From Planctomycetota bacterium (GTDB lineage Bacteria; Planctomycetota; UBA1135), in the NCBI GenBank assembly GCA_018671175.1, contig JABHIE010000031.1:168128-232127 (forward strand): a stretch of DNA of 64,000 nt. The letters are read 5' to 3'. The translations under genes were made by a program, and so were the position numbers. Under the pieces are notes generated by a model. It had not been told where the DNA came from and ran no database searches. It saw nothing but the letters and a program-made list of their open reading frames with translations. Positions 20,256 through 29,178 of this stretch are shown one piece after another; position 1 is the first letter of the stretch, and the number at the start of each line of letters is the position of its first letter.

Positions 20256-20888
20256 ATGGCCCGTTATCACGGAAATGTCTGTCGTTTGTGCCGCCGAGAG
20301 GGGCATAAACTTTTTCTCAAGGGTGTTCGCTGCGAAAGCGAAAAGTGCGCCGTTGACCGCCGAAATGTGCCTCCAGGCATGAACATTCGCTCACGCCCAC
20401 GCCGTCTTTCTGACTATGGTGTGCACTTGCGCGAGAAGCAAAAAGTTAAGCGGATTTATGGTGTAATGGAGCGTCAATTTAAGCGCTACTTCACCATGGC
20501 CGATCGCATGAAAGGCAACACGGGTGAGAACCTCTTGCAGATTCTCGAGCGTCGCCTTGACAATGTCGTCGACGCTGGTGGCTTGTCACTTTCTCGTCCG
20601 CACGCACGCCAGTTGATTTGCCATGGCCACTTCGCTGTAAACGGCCGCAAGGTTGATATCGCAAGTTACATGGTTCGCGTTGGTGATGTTATCACCGTGC
20701 GTGAGCATGACAAATCAAAGGCTTTGCTGAAAGACATCGTTGAGATGGCTGGCGACAAGGAAGCACCCAAATGGTTCGAAGCCGATCGCGCTTCTGCCAC
20801 AATCACAATTGTCGCGCTACCCACGCGCGAAGAGCTCCGGTTTCAAGACATCCAGGAGCAATTCATCGTCGAGCTTTGCTCGAAGTAA
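20256..20888 (+). CDS. rpsD: 30S ribosomal protein S4 (zinc-binding form)
   Basis: S4 is a primary 16S binder and alpha-operon regulator in E. coli. The 210 aa include an N-terminal Cys cluster C9-x2-C12-x13-C26-x4-C31, the zinc-site spacing of many bacterial S4 proteins, and the S4 RNA-binding domain (LERRLDNVVDAGGLSLSRPHARQLICHGHFAVNGRKVDI). The length is normal. rpoA follows after 21 bases. Confidence 0.98.
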   Translation: MARYHGNVCRLCRREGHKLFLKGVRCESEKCAVDRRNVPPGMNIRSRPRRLSDYGVHLREKQKVKRIYGVMERQFKRYFTMADRMKGNTGENLLQILERRLDNVVDAGGLSLSRPHARQLICHGHFAVNGRKVDIASYMVRVGDVITVREHDKSKALLKDIVEMAGDKEAPKWFEADRASATITIVALPTREELRFQDIQEQFIVELCSK

Positions 20889-20909
20889 CCCAGGCCCTAG
20901 GAAAACATC

Positions 20910-21923
20910 ATGCGCATTCGCTGGCGAGATTTTGAGCTACCATCCGATGTCCTTCGGGACGAGGCAGCCTCTAACGACACATACGGCAAGTACACCATTG
21001 AGCCGTTTGAGCGTGGCTTTGGCCACACGATTGGCAATGGTCTGCGTCGCGTCCTTTTGGGCTCGATTGAGGGCACTGCTGTCACTTCACTTGAAATCGA
21101 TGGCATTGAGCACGAGTTCAAGTCGATGGATGGCATCCTTGAAGATGTCACTGAAATCGTCTTGGCTTGCAAGCGCCTTCGCATCATGGTTGAGACCGAA
21201 GCCACTGTTGTGCTGACCATCTCCGCCCAAGGCGAATGTGTTGTAACAGCAGCTGACATTGAGTGCCCAACAGGCGTCACGATTAAGAATCCTGAGCTTA
21301 AGTTGGCTACTCTGACTGCAGCGAGTTCTTCTTTTGTAGCGACAATGACGGTTCGCCGTGGTCGCGGATATGTTGCTGCCGATGAAACTGGCGAGCCAAT
21401 GGATCAAATTGGTCTTATCCCGCTTGATGCAGCCTACTCACCTGTGACGCGCGTGCGTTACGGTATCGAAGCCACTCGTGTCGGTAAGTTCACCAACTAC
21501 GACCGCCTGGTTCTCGAAATCTGGACAGACGGCACGGTTTCGCCAGACTTAGCTCTGGTTGAAGCAGCTAAAATTTATCGTAAGCACCTCAACCCATTCG
21601 TTCACTTCAGCGAAGTTGTGCATGGGGTTCCTGTTTCGGAAGAGGTCCGCACGGTAGATGCTGCTGCTGAGCGTCGCCGCGAGCGCATGAATAGTCTGCT
21701 AGCTGAGTCTACAGATCGTCTTGAGCTTTCAACTCGCGCTCGCAATTGTCTGGAAGTCGCACAGATTCGCACATTGGGCGACCTTGTCTTCCTTAACACC
21801 GACGAGCTCTTGGCCATTAAGAATCTTGGCCAAACTGTTCTAAAAGAAATTGAAGCCAAACTGAGTGAAATTGAGCTCGGCGTTGGCATGGATCGCGAAA
21901 CTGTTTTCGGCGACGCCAACTAA
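20910..21923 (+). CDS. rpoA: DNA-directed RNA polymerase subunit alpha
   Basis: Alpha nucleates RNA polymerase assembly; its C-terminal domain binds UP elements and activators. The 337 aa start MRIRWRDFELP, which I associate with planctomycete RpoA, then have PFERGFGHTIGNGLRRVLLGSIEG (dimerisation) and a C-terminal domain with LELSTRARNCLEVAQIRTLGDLVFLNTDELLAIKNLGQTVLKEI. The usual position between rpsD and rplQ is kept. Confidence 0.98.
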   Translation: MRIRWRDFELPSDVLRDEAASNDTYGKYTIEPFERGFGHTIGNGLRRVLLGSIEGTAVTSLEIDGIEHEFKSMDGILEDVTEIVLACKRLRIMVETEATVVLTISAQGECVVTAADIECPTGVTIKNPELKLATLTAASSSFVATMTVRRGRGYVAADETGEPMDQIGLIPLDAAYSPVTRVRYGIEATRVGKFTNYDRLVLEIWTDGTVSPDLALVEAAKIYRKHLNPFVHFSEVVHGVPVSEEVRTVDAAAERRRERMNSLLAESTDRLELSTRARNCLEVAQIRTLGDLVFLNTDELLAIKNLGQTVLKEIEAKLSEIELGVGMDRETVFGDAN

Positions 21924-21934
21924 AGGATTTACAC

Positions 21935-22339
21935 ATGCGACACCGCGTTAAAACAAACAAGCTTTCCCGCACAGGGTCTCACCGTCGCGCTCTTGCGCGC
22001 AACCTTGCTGCTGCTCTCATTGAGCACGAGCGAATTGAAACAACTCTTACTAAAGCAAAGGCCCATCGCTCTTTCGTAGAGAAGTTGGTTACTCTTGCCA
22101 AGGTTAAGAATCTTTCTAACTACCGCCGCGCTTTGGCTATTCTTGGCAACAACAAGGCAGCCACGGCCAAACTCTTTGATGTCCTTGGCCCTCGTTTCCA
22201 AGAGCGTCCAGGTGGCTACACTCGTATTCTCAAGTTCTCTAAGCCTCGCCTTGGCGATGCAGCTCCTCGCGCCCTCTGGGAATTCGTTGAGCGCTCTGAG
22301 ACCGAAGAGGCACTTGTTTCTGAAGCTACTGCCGAGTAG
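21935..22339 (+). CDS. rplQ: 50S ribosomal protein L17
   Basis: L17 lies near the tunnel exit. The 134 aa contain MRHRVKTNKLSRTGSHRRAL and the LIEHERIETTLTKAKAHRSFVEKLVTLAK core, then GGYTRILKF near the end and an acidic C-terminal tail. It is the last gene of the S10-spc-alpha cluster; a strong intrinsic terminator starts 25 bases after the stop. Confidence 0.97.
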   Translation: MRHRVKTNKLSRTGSHRRALARNLAAALIEHERIETTLTKAKAHRSFVEKLVTLAKVKNLSNYRRALAILGNNKAATAKLFDVLGPRFQERPGGYTRILKFSKPRLGDAAPRALWEFVERSETEEALVSEATAE

Positions 22340-22363
22340 TAAAAGCTAAGGTACATTCCTTTT

Positions 22364-22401
22364 GCGGGGTGGCTCAAATATGAGCCACCCCGCCTTTTTT
22401 T
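22364..22401 (+). terminator. Intrinsic terminator closing the ribosomal operon
   Basis: A perfect 13-bp stem (GCGGGGTGGCTCA at 22364-22376 with its complement at 22381-22393), AATA loop, then C and a T7 run. On the opposite strand no U tract follows, so it serves the + strand only. Confidence 0.95.
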
Positions 22402-22483
22402 GCGACTGCTTTCCTGTTTCTGGACGGTCAGCCAGCACTGCGCTCAGCAACATCTTCGGCGAAAAACTGGCTTGTAAAGTCTG

Positions 22484-25400
22484 TTAGCCTGAGGACTTCT
22501 TTGTAAAGCGGCGGCGCTTTCGCCCACCATCGTCAGAATTTTGGCTTGTGCTAGGGTCCATCCTGACGAATGCGCTCCCTGTGCCTAATAGCTGATTTAA
22601 CTCGTCAACAAGCTCAGTGCGGAGGCGCACTTTCCAAGAAGAACCTGCACGAACGACATGCTTTTTACCTTGGGGGTCTTGGTAGATGAAACGGACCATC
22701 GCGTTGCCTTTGTGCTTTTGCAGGACAGCCCCAAGTTCTTGGAGAGGAGGTGAATCTGCGGTTAAGCGAACTTGCAGGTAACCTTTAAGCTGCATATTAT
22801 CGCGATCTTTCATGGGCTTGATGTCTTCCACCAAGAGCTCTGGCTCATCGCGATTGATGCTAACGCGCCCTGTAAAGATACCGATGAAGTCTTCTTCTAC
22901 TGAGTCGCGAAGCCTTTCTAGGTCGCGAGGGAAGACGACTGCGCCTGTTGAGCCAAAGAGGTCTTCAATGCGAAACTTAGCGAATTTCCGATTCGGATCT
23001 TTTCGAGTACCACGAATCGTGCATTGAGAAATGATACCAGCGAGGGTGACCATCGATTCATCAGAAGTCTCGTGCATGTTGGCCGAATTGTGGCGAGAAA
23101 TACCCCCTAAGAGTGCGCGGTAGGGGTCGAGGGGGTGACGCGAAAGGTAGAGGCCGAGCACTTCTTTTTCCATCGTCAGCGTAAGGCGCAGCTCATCTTT
23201 TGTGAGTTTGCGCAACTCGAGCTCGTTGCTGGCGTCGCCCCCGCTCGACTCGGAAATGCCAGGCCCTGTGCCGCTGAGCATGTCAAACAAAGAAGCTTGG
23301 CCACTCGCTCGATCCTTTGCTTTACCGGCCGCATCGCGAACTTTATCTTCGATCGTTGGAAGCAAATCGACCCTTCTTTGAGCGAACGAATCAAAGGCAC
23401 CCCCTTTGGTTAGACATTCGTAGGTTGATTTATTAACACCCTCTGCGACACCAGCGATGAAGCATTCCATGATGCTGGGGAAGACCCCATCATCTTGCCC
23501 TTCGCGCGATTTGACGACGGCCTCAGCAGCACCCGTGCCCACGCCCTTGATTGCTTCAAGACCGAATCGGATTCGTTTCTCATCAAGAACCGTGAACTTT
23601 GCATTGCTTTCATTGATGCAAGGCGGCAGCACCGAGATGCCATGTCGGCGCGAATCTTCAATTAAGATGGCCAATTTTTTCGAGTCGGCTGCTTCATAAG
23701 TGCAGCTCGCAGCATAAAAAGCCTCTGGATGATGTGCCTTGAGCCAAGCTGCTTGAAAGGTCACCATTGCGTAGCCTGCAGAGTGGCTCTTATTGAAGCC
23801 ATACTTTGCAAATTCGAGCATGGTTTTCCAGACGCTTTCAGCCACAGACTCGGGGACATCACGCTCAAGAGCACCGGAAATGAATTGACCTTGGAAGGCC
23901 TCCATCATTTTAATGATCTTTTTACCCATCGCCTTTCGAAGAGAGTCGGCTTGGGCCAGCGTAAATCCGCCCATCACTTGACTCACTCGCATAATCTGCT
24001 CTTGATAAATGAGCAGCCCGTAAGTCTCTTTCAGGATGTCTTCCAGGATCGGATGGGGGTAGACCACGGCCTCTAATCCGTGCTTGCGGCGGGCATACAT
24101 TTCATGCAGGCCAGACCCCAGTGGGCCTGGGCGGAAAAGTGCCAGTACGGCAATCACATCTTCGTAGCAACTTGGCTTGAGTTGCGCGAGCAAGTTGCGC
24201 ATGCCGCCAGATTCAAGTTGGAAAATACCCTCGGTATCTGCTTTTTGGAGCAACGAAAAAACGGCTTCGTCTTCAAGAGAGATGGCATCTAAATCAATGT
24301 CGAGCCCTTTCACTTTTTTTACGAGCTTAACGCCCTCGTTGAGAATGGAAAGCGTACGCAAACCCAAGAAATCCATCTTGAGTAAGCCATAGGCTTCACA
24401 CACATTCATATCCCATTGCGTGACCGTGTTATCGTTAAATTTGGCCAGCGGGACGATATCTCTTAAAGGCTCATCCGCAATGATGACGCCCGCAGCATGA
24501 ACGCCAGCGTTACGGGAAAGCCCCTCTACGCTGAGTGCCAAATCAAACCATTTCTTTGACTCATCCGTGGCGTCGCGTTCAGCGGCGAGCTCAGCACCTT
24601 GGTCTAGCGCCTCGCTCAATGTGATACCAAGAGTATCAGGAATTTTCTTGGCTACACGGTCAACCACATTGAGTGGTATATCCATGATGCGCCCTGTGTC
24701 GCGCAATGCGTTTTTTGCTTTCAATTTGCCAAAGGTAATGATCTGGCAAACATTTTCATCACCGTAGCGCTTTCGCGTATAAAGGATCATTTCTTCTCGA
24801 CGATCTTTGCAGAAATCGATATCAATATCAGGCATCGAAACGCGATCAGGGTTCAAGAACCTTTCAAAAATCAAATCATACTTAATGGGGTCGATGCGCG
24901 TGATATTCATGCAGTACGCAACGATCGAACCAGCGGCAGAACCACGGCCTGGGCCAACAGGAATACCCTGTTCATGTGCATAGCGAATTAAATCCCAGAC
25001 AATCAAGAAATAGGATGTGAACCCCATCTTTGAAATGACTTTCATCTCAAACTCCATGCGCTCACGCGGCTCAGTGGGGTTGCCTGGATAACGCGCGGCA
25101 AAGCCCTCTTCGCAGAGTTTGCGGAAAAGCTCATCTGGCGGAGTGCCGTCGTCCGAGTCAAAATGCGGAAGGCGGTGATTCCCTAATTCAATCTCAACAT
25201 CGACCTGTTCGGCAACATCAAGGGTCGTGCGCAGTGCTTCAGGCAAATCACTAAAAACGCGATTCATGTCAGACTGTGTGCGGAAGAAGAGAGAGTCGGT
25301 GTCAAACTTCCAGCGATTTTCATCATTCAGTTTTGCACCTTGCGCTAAACACAACATTGCGTCTTGCGTTGCGCAATCTTCGTGCCTCAAGTAATGAATA

Positions 25401-26017
25401 TCATTTGTCGCAACAAGTGGTGCTTCAATGGTGGGTTGAAGCACCTTCATGGCATCGGTGAGATTGTCTTGCTCTTTGATGCCATTGCGCATGACTTCTA
25501 GATAGAAATGCTCTCGCCCAAACATGTCTTGCAGTTTGCCAGCCATCTGAACGGCGCCAGCTTTATCGTCTCGGCGCAACATACGATTTACGGGGCCACT
25601 CATGCAACCAGAGAGGCAAGTTAAACCCTTTGCGTGCCGAGATAGAAAATCGAAATCAACACGAGGACGAAAAGAAAAGCCATCCAAATAAGATGCAGAA
25701 GTCATGCGCATCAGATTATGCCAACCCTCTAAATCACGAGCCAATAGAGTCAGGTGCGTATAAGGGTTGTCTTGGCGGTGATGCTTCTCATGCATCGATC
25801 CCAGGGCAACATATGCTTCGCACCCTAAGATTGGCTTGATGTCGCGGGCCTTGCAGGCTTTGTAAAACTCAATCGCGCCGAAAAGATTGCCGTGGTCTGT
25901 AATGGCGAGTGATTTGTGGCCATCTTCCACTGCAGCGTCGACTAATCGATCAATGCGATTGGCGCCGTCTAGTAGAGAGTATTCCGTGTGGACATGTAAG
26001 TGGACGAAGGGTTCCAT
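22484..26017 (-). CDS. dnaE: DNA polymerase III subunit alpha
   Basis: This is the replicative polymerase of the DnaE1 type. The start at 26017 gives 1177 aa and the classical opening MEPFVHLHVHTEYSLLDGA; an upstream in-frame ATG at 26071 would add 18 residues. The PHP domain is at the N-terminus (HVHTEYS, ITDHGNLFG). The palm carries GPGRGSAAGS and the catalytic PDIDIDF at residues 396-402 (E. coli D401/D403 equivalents). Helix-hairpin-helix and OB-fold regions follow toward the C-terminus. The gene converges on the ribosomal operon and is divergent from tRNA-Arg/tadA. No clear promoter or SD was seen. Confidence 0.97.
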   Translation of the reverse strand: MEPFVHLHVHTEYSLLDGANRIDRLVDAAVEDGHKSLAITDHGNLFGAIEFYKACKARDIKPILGCEAYVALGSMHEKHHRQDNPYTHLTLLARDLEGWHNLMRMTSASYLDGFSFRPRVDFDFLSRHAKGLTCLSGCMSGPVNRMLRRDDKAGAVQMAGKLQDMFGREHFYLEVMRNGIKEQDNLTDAMKVLQPTIEAPLVATNDIHYLRHEDCATQDAMLCLAQGAKLNDENRWKFDTDSLFFRTQSDMNRVFSDLPEALRTTLDVAEQVDVEIELGNHRLPHFDSDDGTPPDELFRKLCEEGFAARYPGNPTEPRERMEFEMKVISKMGFTSYFLIVWDLIRYAHEQGIPVGPGRGSAAGSIVAYCMNITRIDPIKYDLIFERFLNPDRVSMPDIDIDFCKDRREEMILYTRKRYGDENVCQIITFGKLKAKNALRDTGRIMDIPLNVVDRVAKKIPDTLGITLSEALDQGAELAAERDATDESKKWFDLALSVEGLSRNAGVHAAGVIIADEPLRDIVPLAKFNDNTVTQWDMNVCEAYGLLKMDFLGLRTLSILNEGVKLVKKVKGLDIDLDAISLEDEAVFSLLQKADTEGIFQLESGGMRNLLAQLKPSCYEDVIAVLALFRPGPLGSGLHEMYARRKHGLEAVVYPHPILEDILKETYGLLIYQEQIMRVSQVMGGFTLAQADSLRKAMGKKIIKMMEAFQGQFISGALERDVPESVAESVWKTMLEFAKYGFNKSHSAGYAMVTFQAAWLKAHHPEAFYAASCTYEAADSKKLAILIEDSRRHGISVLPPCINESNAKFTVLDEKRIRFGLEAIKGVGTGAAEAVVKSREGQDDGVFPSIMECFIAGVAEGVNKSTYECLTKGGAFDSFAQRRVDLLPTIEDKVRDAAGKAKDRASGQASLFDMLSGTGPGISESSGGDASNELELRKLTKDELRLTLTMEKEVLGLYLSRHPLDPYRALLGGISRHNSANMHETSDESMVTLAGIISQCTIRGTRKDPNRKFAKFRIEDLFGSTGAVVFPRDLERLRDSVEEDFIGIFTGRVSINRDEPELLVEDIKPMKDRDNMQLKGYLQVRLTADSPPLQELGAVLQKHKGNAMVRFIYQDPQGKKHVVRAGSSWKVRLRTELVDELNQLLGTGSAFVRMDPSTSQNSDDGGRKRRRFTKKSSG

Positions 26018-26107
26018 GGGGGATTTCGATACCCTAGCTGAGCCAAGGTCATGAGGGGCAGTCGCATTCAACAGAATCTATTATTGTCAGGAAATTCAGG
26101 ATTATGC

Positions 26108-26136
26108 TTGACGGCAGGGCTCGGAGAGAGTGAAAT
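26108..26136 (+). promoter_or_regulatory. Candidate promoter of tRNA-Arg-tadA
   Basis: TTGACG (26108-26113), 17-base spacer, TGAAAT (26131-26136). A transcript would start around 26143, a few bases before the mature tRNA 5' end at 26150. The -10 matches the consensus at four of six positions. Confidence 0.4.
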
Positions 26137-26149
26137 TTGCGGCTCAAAT

Positions 26150-26226
26150 GCGCTCGTAGCTCAACTGGATAGAGCACCTGACTACGGATCAGGAGGTTGG
26201 GGGTTCGAATCCTCCCGAGCGCGCCA
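26150..26226 (+). tRNA. tRNA-Arg (anticodon ACG)
   Basis: A complete 77-base cloverleaf: acceptor GCGCTCG pairs with CGAGCGC, the anticodon stem CCTGA/TCAGG encloses the loop CTACGGA (anticodon ACG), the T loop is GGTTCGAATCC, and CCA is encoded. This is the tRNA whose A34 is normally deaminated to inosine by TadA. tadA begins eight bases after the CCA. Confidence 0.97.
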
Positions 26227-26233
26227 TCCACTT

Positions 26234-26737
26234 ATGGCACTATTGTTTCCATTGCGTCCTCCAGCGTCGCCTCAAGAGCGCGACCAACGCATCATGGAAT
26301 TAGCCCTCCGCGAGGCGCAGCTGGCAGCTGACCGCGATGAAGTCCCTGTCGGGGCCGTTGTCGTCCGAGGCAATGAAATCCTTGCACGAGCAGGCAATCG
26401 TGTAGAAGAGCTTAAAGACGCAACGGCTCATGCCGAAATGTTGGCGCTCACTTCCGCCTTTGAAGCCGCCGGAGAGAAGCGCCTTGTTGATGCTGAGTTG
26501 TTCGTGACGCTTGAGCCGTGCATTCAATGTGCCGGCGCCATTTTGCATGCACGCCTCGCCAGGGTGGTGTTTGGCGCGACCGACCCAAAATTTGGTGGGG
26601 TGGTTTCGCTCACCCAGATTTTTGAGCTAGATGGCCTGAATCATCGTGTCTTGCATGAGGGCGGCCTGTTCGCTGATGAGTCAGCCAGCCTTCTCCGTGA
26701 TTTTTTTCGAGCAAAACGCAAAGCTTCTCCTAGCTAG
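26234..26737 (+). CDS. tadA: tRNA-specific adenosine deaminase
   Basis: TadA converts A34 to inosine in tRNA-Arg(ACG). The ATG at 26234 gives 167 aa; the open frame extends upstream through the tRNA gene but that part cannot be coding. The CDA-fold zinc motifs are HAEMLAL (His and catalytic Glu, about residues 68-70) and PCIQC (about 98-102). AADRDEVPVGAVVV is the conserved start of the fold. An internal ATG at 26294 would remove a 20-residue tail. Its own substrate tRNA lies directly upstream, so both are probably on one transcript. Confidence 0.94.
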   Translation: MALLFPLRPPASPQERDQRIMELALREAQLAADRDEVPVGAVVVRGNEILARAGNRVEELKDATAHAEMLALTSAFEAAGEKRLVDAELFVTLEPCIQCAGAILHARLARVVFGATDPKFGGVVSLTQIFELDGLNHRVLHEGGLFADESASLLRDFFRAKRKASPS

Positions 26738-26741
26738 CCCT

Positions 26742-26769
26742 TTCCCGCTGGGCTTGCGGCTTGTATGAT
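26742..26769 (+). promoter_or_regulatory. Possible promoter of the tRNA-Ser/SRP RNA unit
   Basis: TATGAT at 26764-26769 is a good -10, ending 15 bases before the tRNA-Ser 5' end. At 16-base spacing the -35 would be TTCCCG (26742-26747), a weak match. It would lie just after the tadA stop at 26737. Confidence 0.3.
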
Positions 26770-26784
26770 TCTCGGCCCCAGAAC

Positions 26785-26875
<91 letters not shown>

Positions 26876-26888
26876 AATTTTGGGGTCA

Positions 26889-26917
26889 CCAAGCTTCGGC
26901 TTGGCGAGCTCTTTTTT
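26889..26917 (+). other. UUCG-loop hairpin between the two tRNA-Ser genes
   Basis: CCAAGC-TTCG-GCTTGG (26889-26904) is a 6-bp stem with a stable UUCG tetraloop; a T6 run lies 7 bases further on (26912-26917). It may be a processing spacer or a weak terminator. The gap before the T run argues against efficient termination. Confidence 0.4.
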
Positions 26918-26926
26918 CGAATAAGT

Positions 26927-27016
<90 letters not shown>

Positions 27017-27022
27017 TGAAAG

Positions 27023-27152
27023 CGCCCCCGAGGCTGGGGGTTCGGCGTCGCGCAGCGAATTGCCTTTGAATTGGGTCAGGCCGGGAACGGAGCAGCCCTA
27101 AGAAGAACTTTTCGGGTGCCGTGAATGTCCGGGCCTCCAGCCTCGTGGGTGT
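27023..27152 (+). ncRNA. ffs: Signal recognition particle RNA (4.5S type)
   Basis: The domain-IV signature GGGTCAGGCCGGGAACGGAGCAGCCC is present (27073-27098): the CCG-GGAA-CGG apical loop and the GTCAGG/AGCAGCC symmetric loop bind Ffh. The ends pair: CCCCCGAGGCTGG near 27025 with CCAGCCTCGTGGG near 27138-27150. The size of about 130 bases makes it a small bacterial SRP RNA without an Alu domain. The exact ends are approximate. dnaX follows about 25 bases downstream. Confidence 0.9.
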
Positions 27153-27176
27153 CTCCTTTCCTGCTACGATAAGCGC

Positions 27177-28832
27177 GTGTCCGACCCAGCCCCATACCGT
27201 ATTTTCGCGCGCAAGTACCGCCCCCGCACTTTTGCTGAGGTCATTGGTCAAGACCACATTGTGCGTGCCCTTTCCGGTGCTTTTGAGCACCAGCGCATTG
27301 CCCAGGCTTATCTGCTTTCAGGGCCACGTGGTGTCGGCAAAACGACCACCGCGCGCATTATTGCCAAATCACTGAACTGTGAAGCTGGCCCAACGATCAT
27401 GCCCTGCCTCGAATGCGATGCCTGCCATGAAATCGAGCAAGGCAACGATATTGATGTCATCGAAATTGACGGTGCGAGCAACAACGGCGTAGAAGATGTC
27501 CGTGCGATTCGTGATGCGATTTACGCTCGGCCTATGCGTGATAGGCGCAAGATTTACATCATTGACGAAGTCCAGCGATTGACGGCATCTGCATTTGACG
27601 CTTTGCTCAAGACGCTCGAAGAACCGCCAAGCCATGCGATGTTCCTCTTCGCAACGACCGACCCGCACAAAATCCCAGACACGATTGTGTCGCGTTGCCA
27701 GGTCTTTGAGTTCCGCCGTCTTCGAGAGGTTGATGTGGCGGCTAAGTTGCAGCAGATTGTCGACAAAGAGGGGGCAGATGTTGAGCCTGATGTCCTCGCC
27801 GCCATTGCGCGCGGTTGTCGTGGTGGCATGCGCGATGCTGAGTCGATGCTCGACCAAGTCGTTGCTGTTTCCACTCAAAAGGTTACTCTTCAAGATCTCG
27901 AATGGATTGCCGGCCTAGCTCGCCCAGAGCGTTGGCTTTCCCTTTTCGAAGCCGTGACCCAAGATGACGCACCTGCCATCTTGCGTGAGATTGACGATTT
28001 TTTAACTCACGGCGGCACGGAGCGTGACTTTATCGAGCAAGCTTCTGATGCTCTGCGCGATTTGCTTCATGTTGCACTCTTGGGCGAAGATGCTCTCGGT
28101 GTTGAGCCTTCGCCCGATCGTATGCAGCGCATGAAAGAATTGGCGCGTTCGATGGGGCGAGATCGTCTCGAAGCCACGATGGGTCTTTTATTCGGCCTTG
28201 AGAGTCGGATGAATGCAGCTCCTTTAGCCGCGCGAGCTTTACTCGAATGGACGCTCTTGCGAGCCGCTCGCCTTGGCGAATTATTTGAGTTAGGGTTGCT
28301 CGTGGATTCTCTGAAAAGTTTGGCCGGTCAAGCTGATGGGGCCTCCATCTCGGCTAGGCCCACACCTGTTTCTGTGCCACCCGTCTCTAGGCCTGCCCCA
28401 GTCGCTGCTTCGCCACCCGCACGCACGCCCGTGCCAGCCGCAGCGCCAAAGCCAGCCACAGCGCCCGCCCGCTCGGCTTCCGTTGCCCCAACTCCACCGA
28501 CTTTGACTCCAGAGCTGATGGTCCCGGTTGCTGAAACATTCCCAGATTTGCTCGCAACTCTTGAAAAGGCTCGCCCAACCCTAGGGCGTTTGATCCGAGA
28601 GAATCTAGTCACAGGTAATCTCTCGCAAGATGGCGTCCGCGTCGTGCTTCGTCCACCCTCAGACCGTGAACGCGCGGTTATTGACGACCCGCTTGAGCGC
28701 TCATCGCTTGGCCAACTTCATGGCTCACCCGGCGCTTGGCAGATTGAGTATCAATCCGTCCAGAAAGGCCCTACTGACCAAAACCTTCAAAACCTACTCG
28801 AAGCCTTTGATGGCAACGAGGAAACCCCTTAA
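27177..28832 (+). CDS. dnaX: DNA polymerase III subunits gamma/tau
   Basis: This is the clamp-loader ATPase. The GTG start gives 551 aa beginning YRIFARKYRPRTFAEVIGQDH. The Walker A GPRGVGKTT is at about residues 44-52, then a zinc module (CEAGPTIMPCLECDACHE), Walker B with IDEVQRL (the usual DEVH has Gln here) and SRC arginine finger. A Pro/Ala-rich linker spans about residues 385-440, followed by a tau-like C-terminal domain. I saw no A-rich frameshift site, so a gamma form is not evident. ybaB and recR follow within a few bases, the common recombination/replication trio. Confidence 0.96.
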   Translation: MSDPAPYRIFARKYRPRTFAEVIGQDHIVRALSGAFEHQRIAQAYLLSGPRGVGKTTTARIIAKSLNCEAGPTIMPCLECDACHEIEQGNDIDVIEIDGASNNGVEDVRAIRDAIYARPMRDRRKIYIIDEVQRLTASAFDALLKTLEEPPSHAMFLFATTDPHKIPDTIVSRCQVFEFRRLREVDVAAKLQQIVDKEGADVEPDVLAAIARGCRGGMRDAESMLDQVVAVSTQKVTLQDLEWIAGLARPERWLSLFEAVTQDDAPAILREIDDFLTHGGTERDFIEQASDALRDLLHVALLGEDALGVEPSPDRMQRMKELARSMGRDRLEATMGLLFGLESRMNAAPLAARALLEWTLLRAARLGELFELGLLVDSLKSLAGQADGASISARPTPVSVPPVSRPAPVAASPPARTPVPAAAPKPATAPARSASVAPTPPTLTPELMVPVAETFPDLLATLEKARPTLGRLIRENLVTGNLSQDGVRVVLRPPSDRERAVIDDPLERSSLGQLHGSPGAWQIEYQSVQKGPTDQNLQNLLEAFDGNEETP

Positions 28833-28837
28833 TCATC

Positions 28838-29173
28838 ATGGCTGGATCTCTCGGAGACCTCGGTGGCCTGCTCAAGCAAGCCCAAAAAATGCAACGCCAG
28901 GTCCAAGACCTGCAAGAAGAGCTCGGCACTCGCACCTACGAAGGCACGGCAGGGGGGGTGGCCAAAGTTACCGTGAATGGTTCGCGCGATATCTTGAGTC
29001 TCGTCATTGAGCCTGATGCCTGCACGCCCGAAGACGCCGAAATGTTGCAAGATGCCATCATGGCCGCTCTCAAAGATGCGTTCGCTAAATGCAGTGCAGA
29101 CGCAGAAGATTCCATGAAGGGCGTGACGGGTGGCATGGGTCTTCCGGGTATGCCTGGCCTCCCCGGGATGTAA
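28838..29173 (+). CDS. ybaB: Nucleoid-associated protein YbaB/EbfC
   Basis: A small DNA-binding protein of 111 aa. It has the family pattern LGGLLKQAQKMQRQVQDLQEEL (coiled-coil N-helix), then ITVNG-like AKVTVNGSRDILSLVIEP, an alpha-helical segment and a Gly/Met/Pro-rich tail (GGMGLPGMPGLPGM). It lies five bases after dnaX and directly before recR, the usual arrangement. Confidence 0.94.
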   Translation: MAGSLGDLGGLLKQAQKMQRQVQDLQEELGTRTYEGTAGGVAKVTVNGSRDILSLVIEPDACTPEDAEMLQDAIMAALKDAFAKCSADAEDSMKGVTGGMGLPGMPGLPGM

Positions 29174-29178
29174 ATCGG

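Noticed and set aside
26051-26233. In-frame upstream extension of tadA
   Set aside because: It would translate through the complete tRNA-Arg gene; TadA homologs start near 26234.
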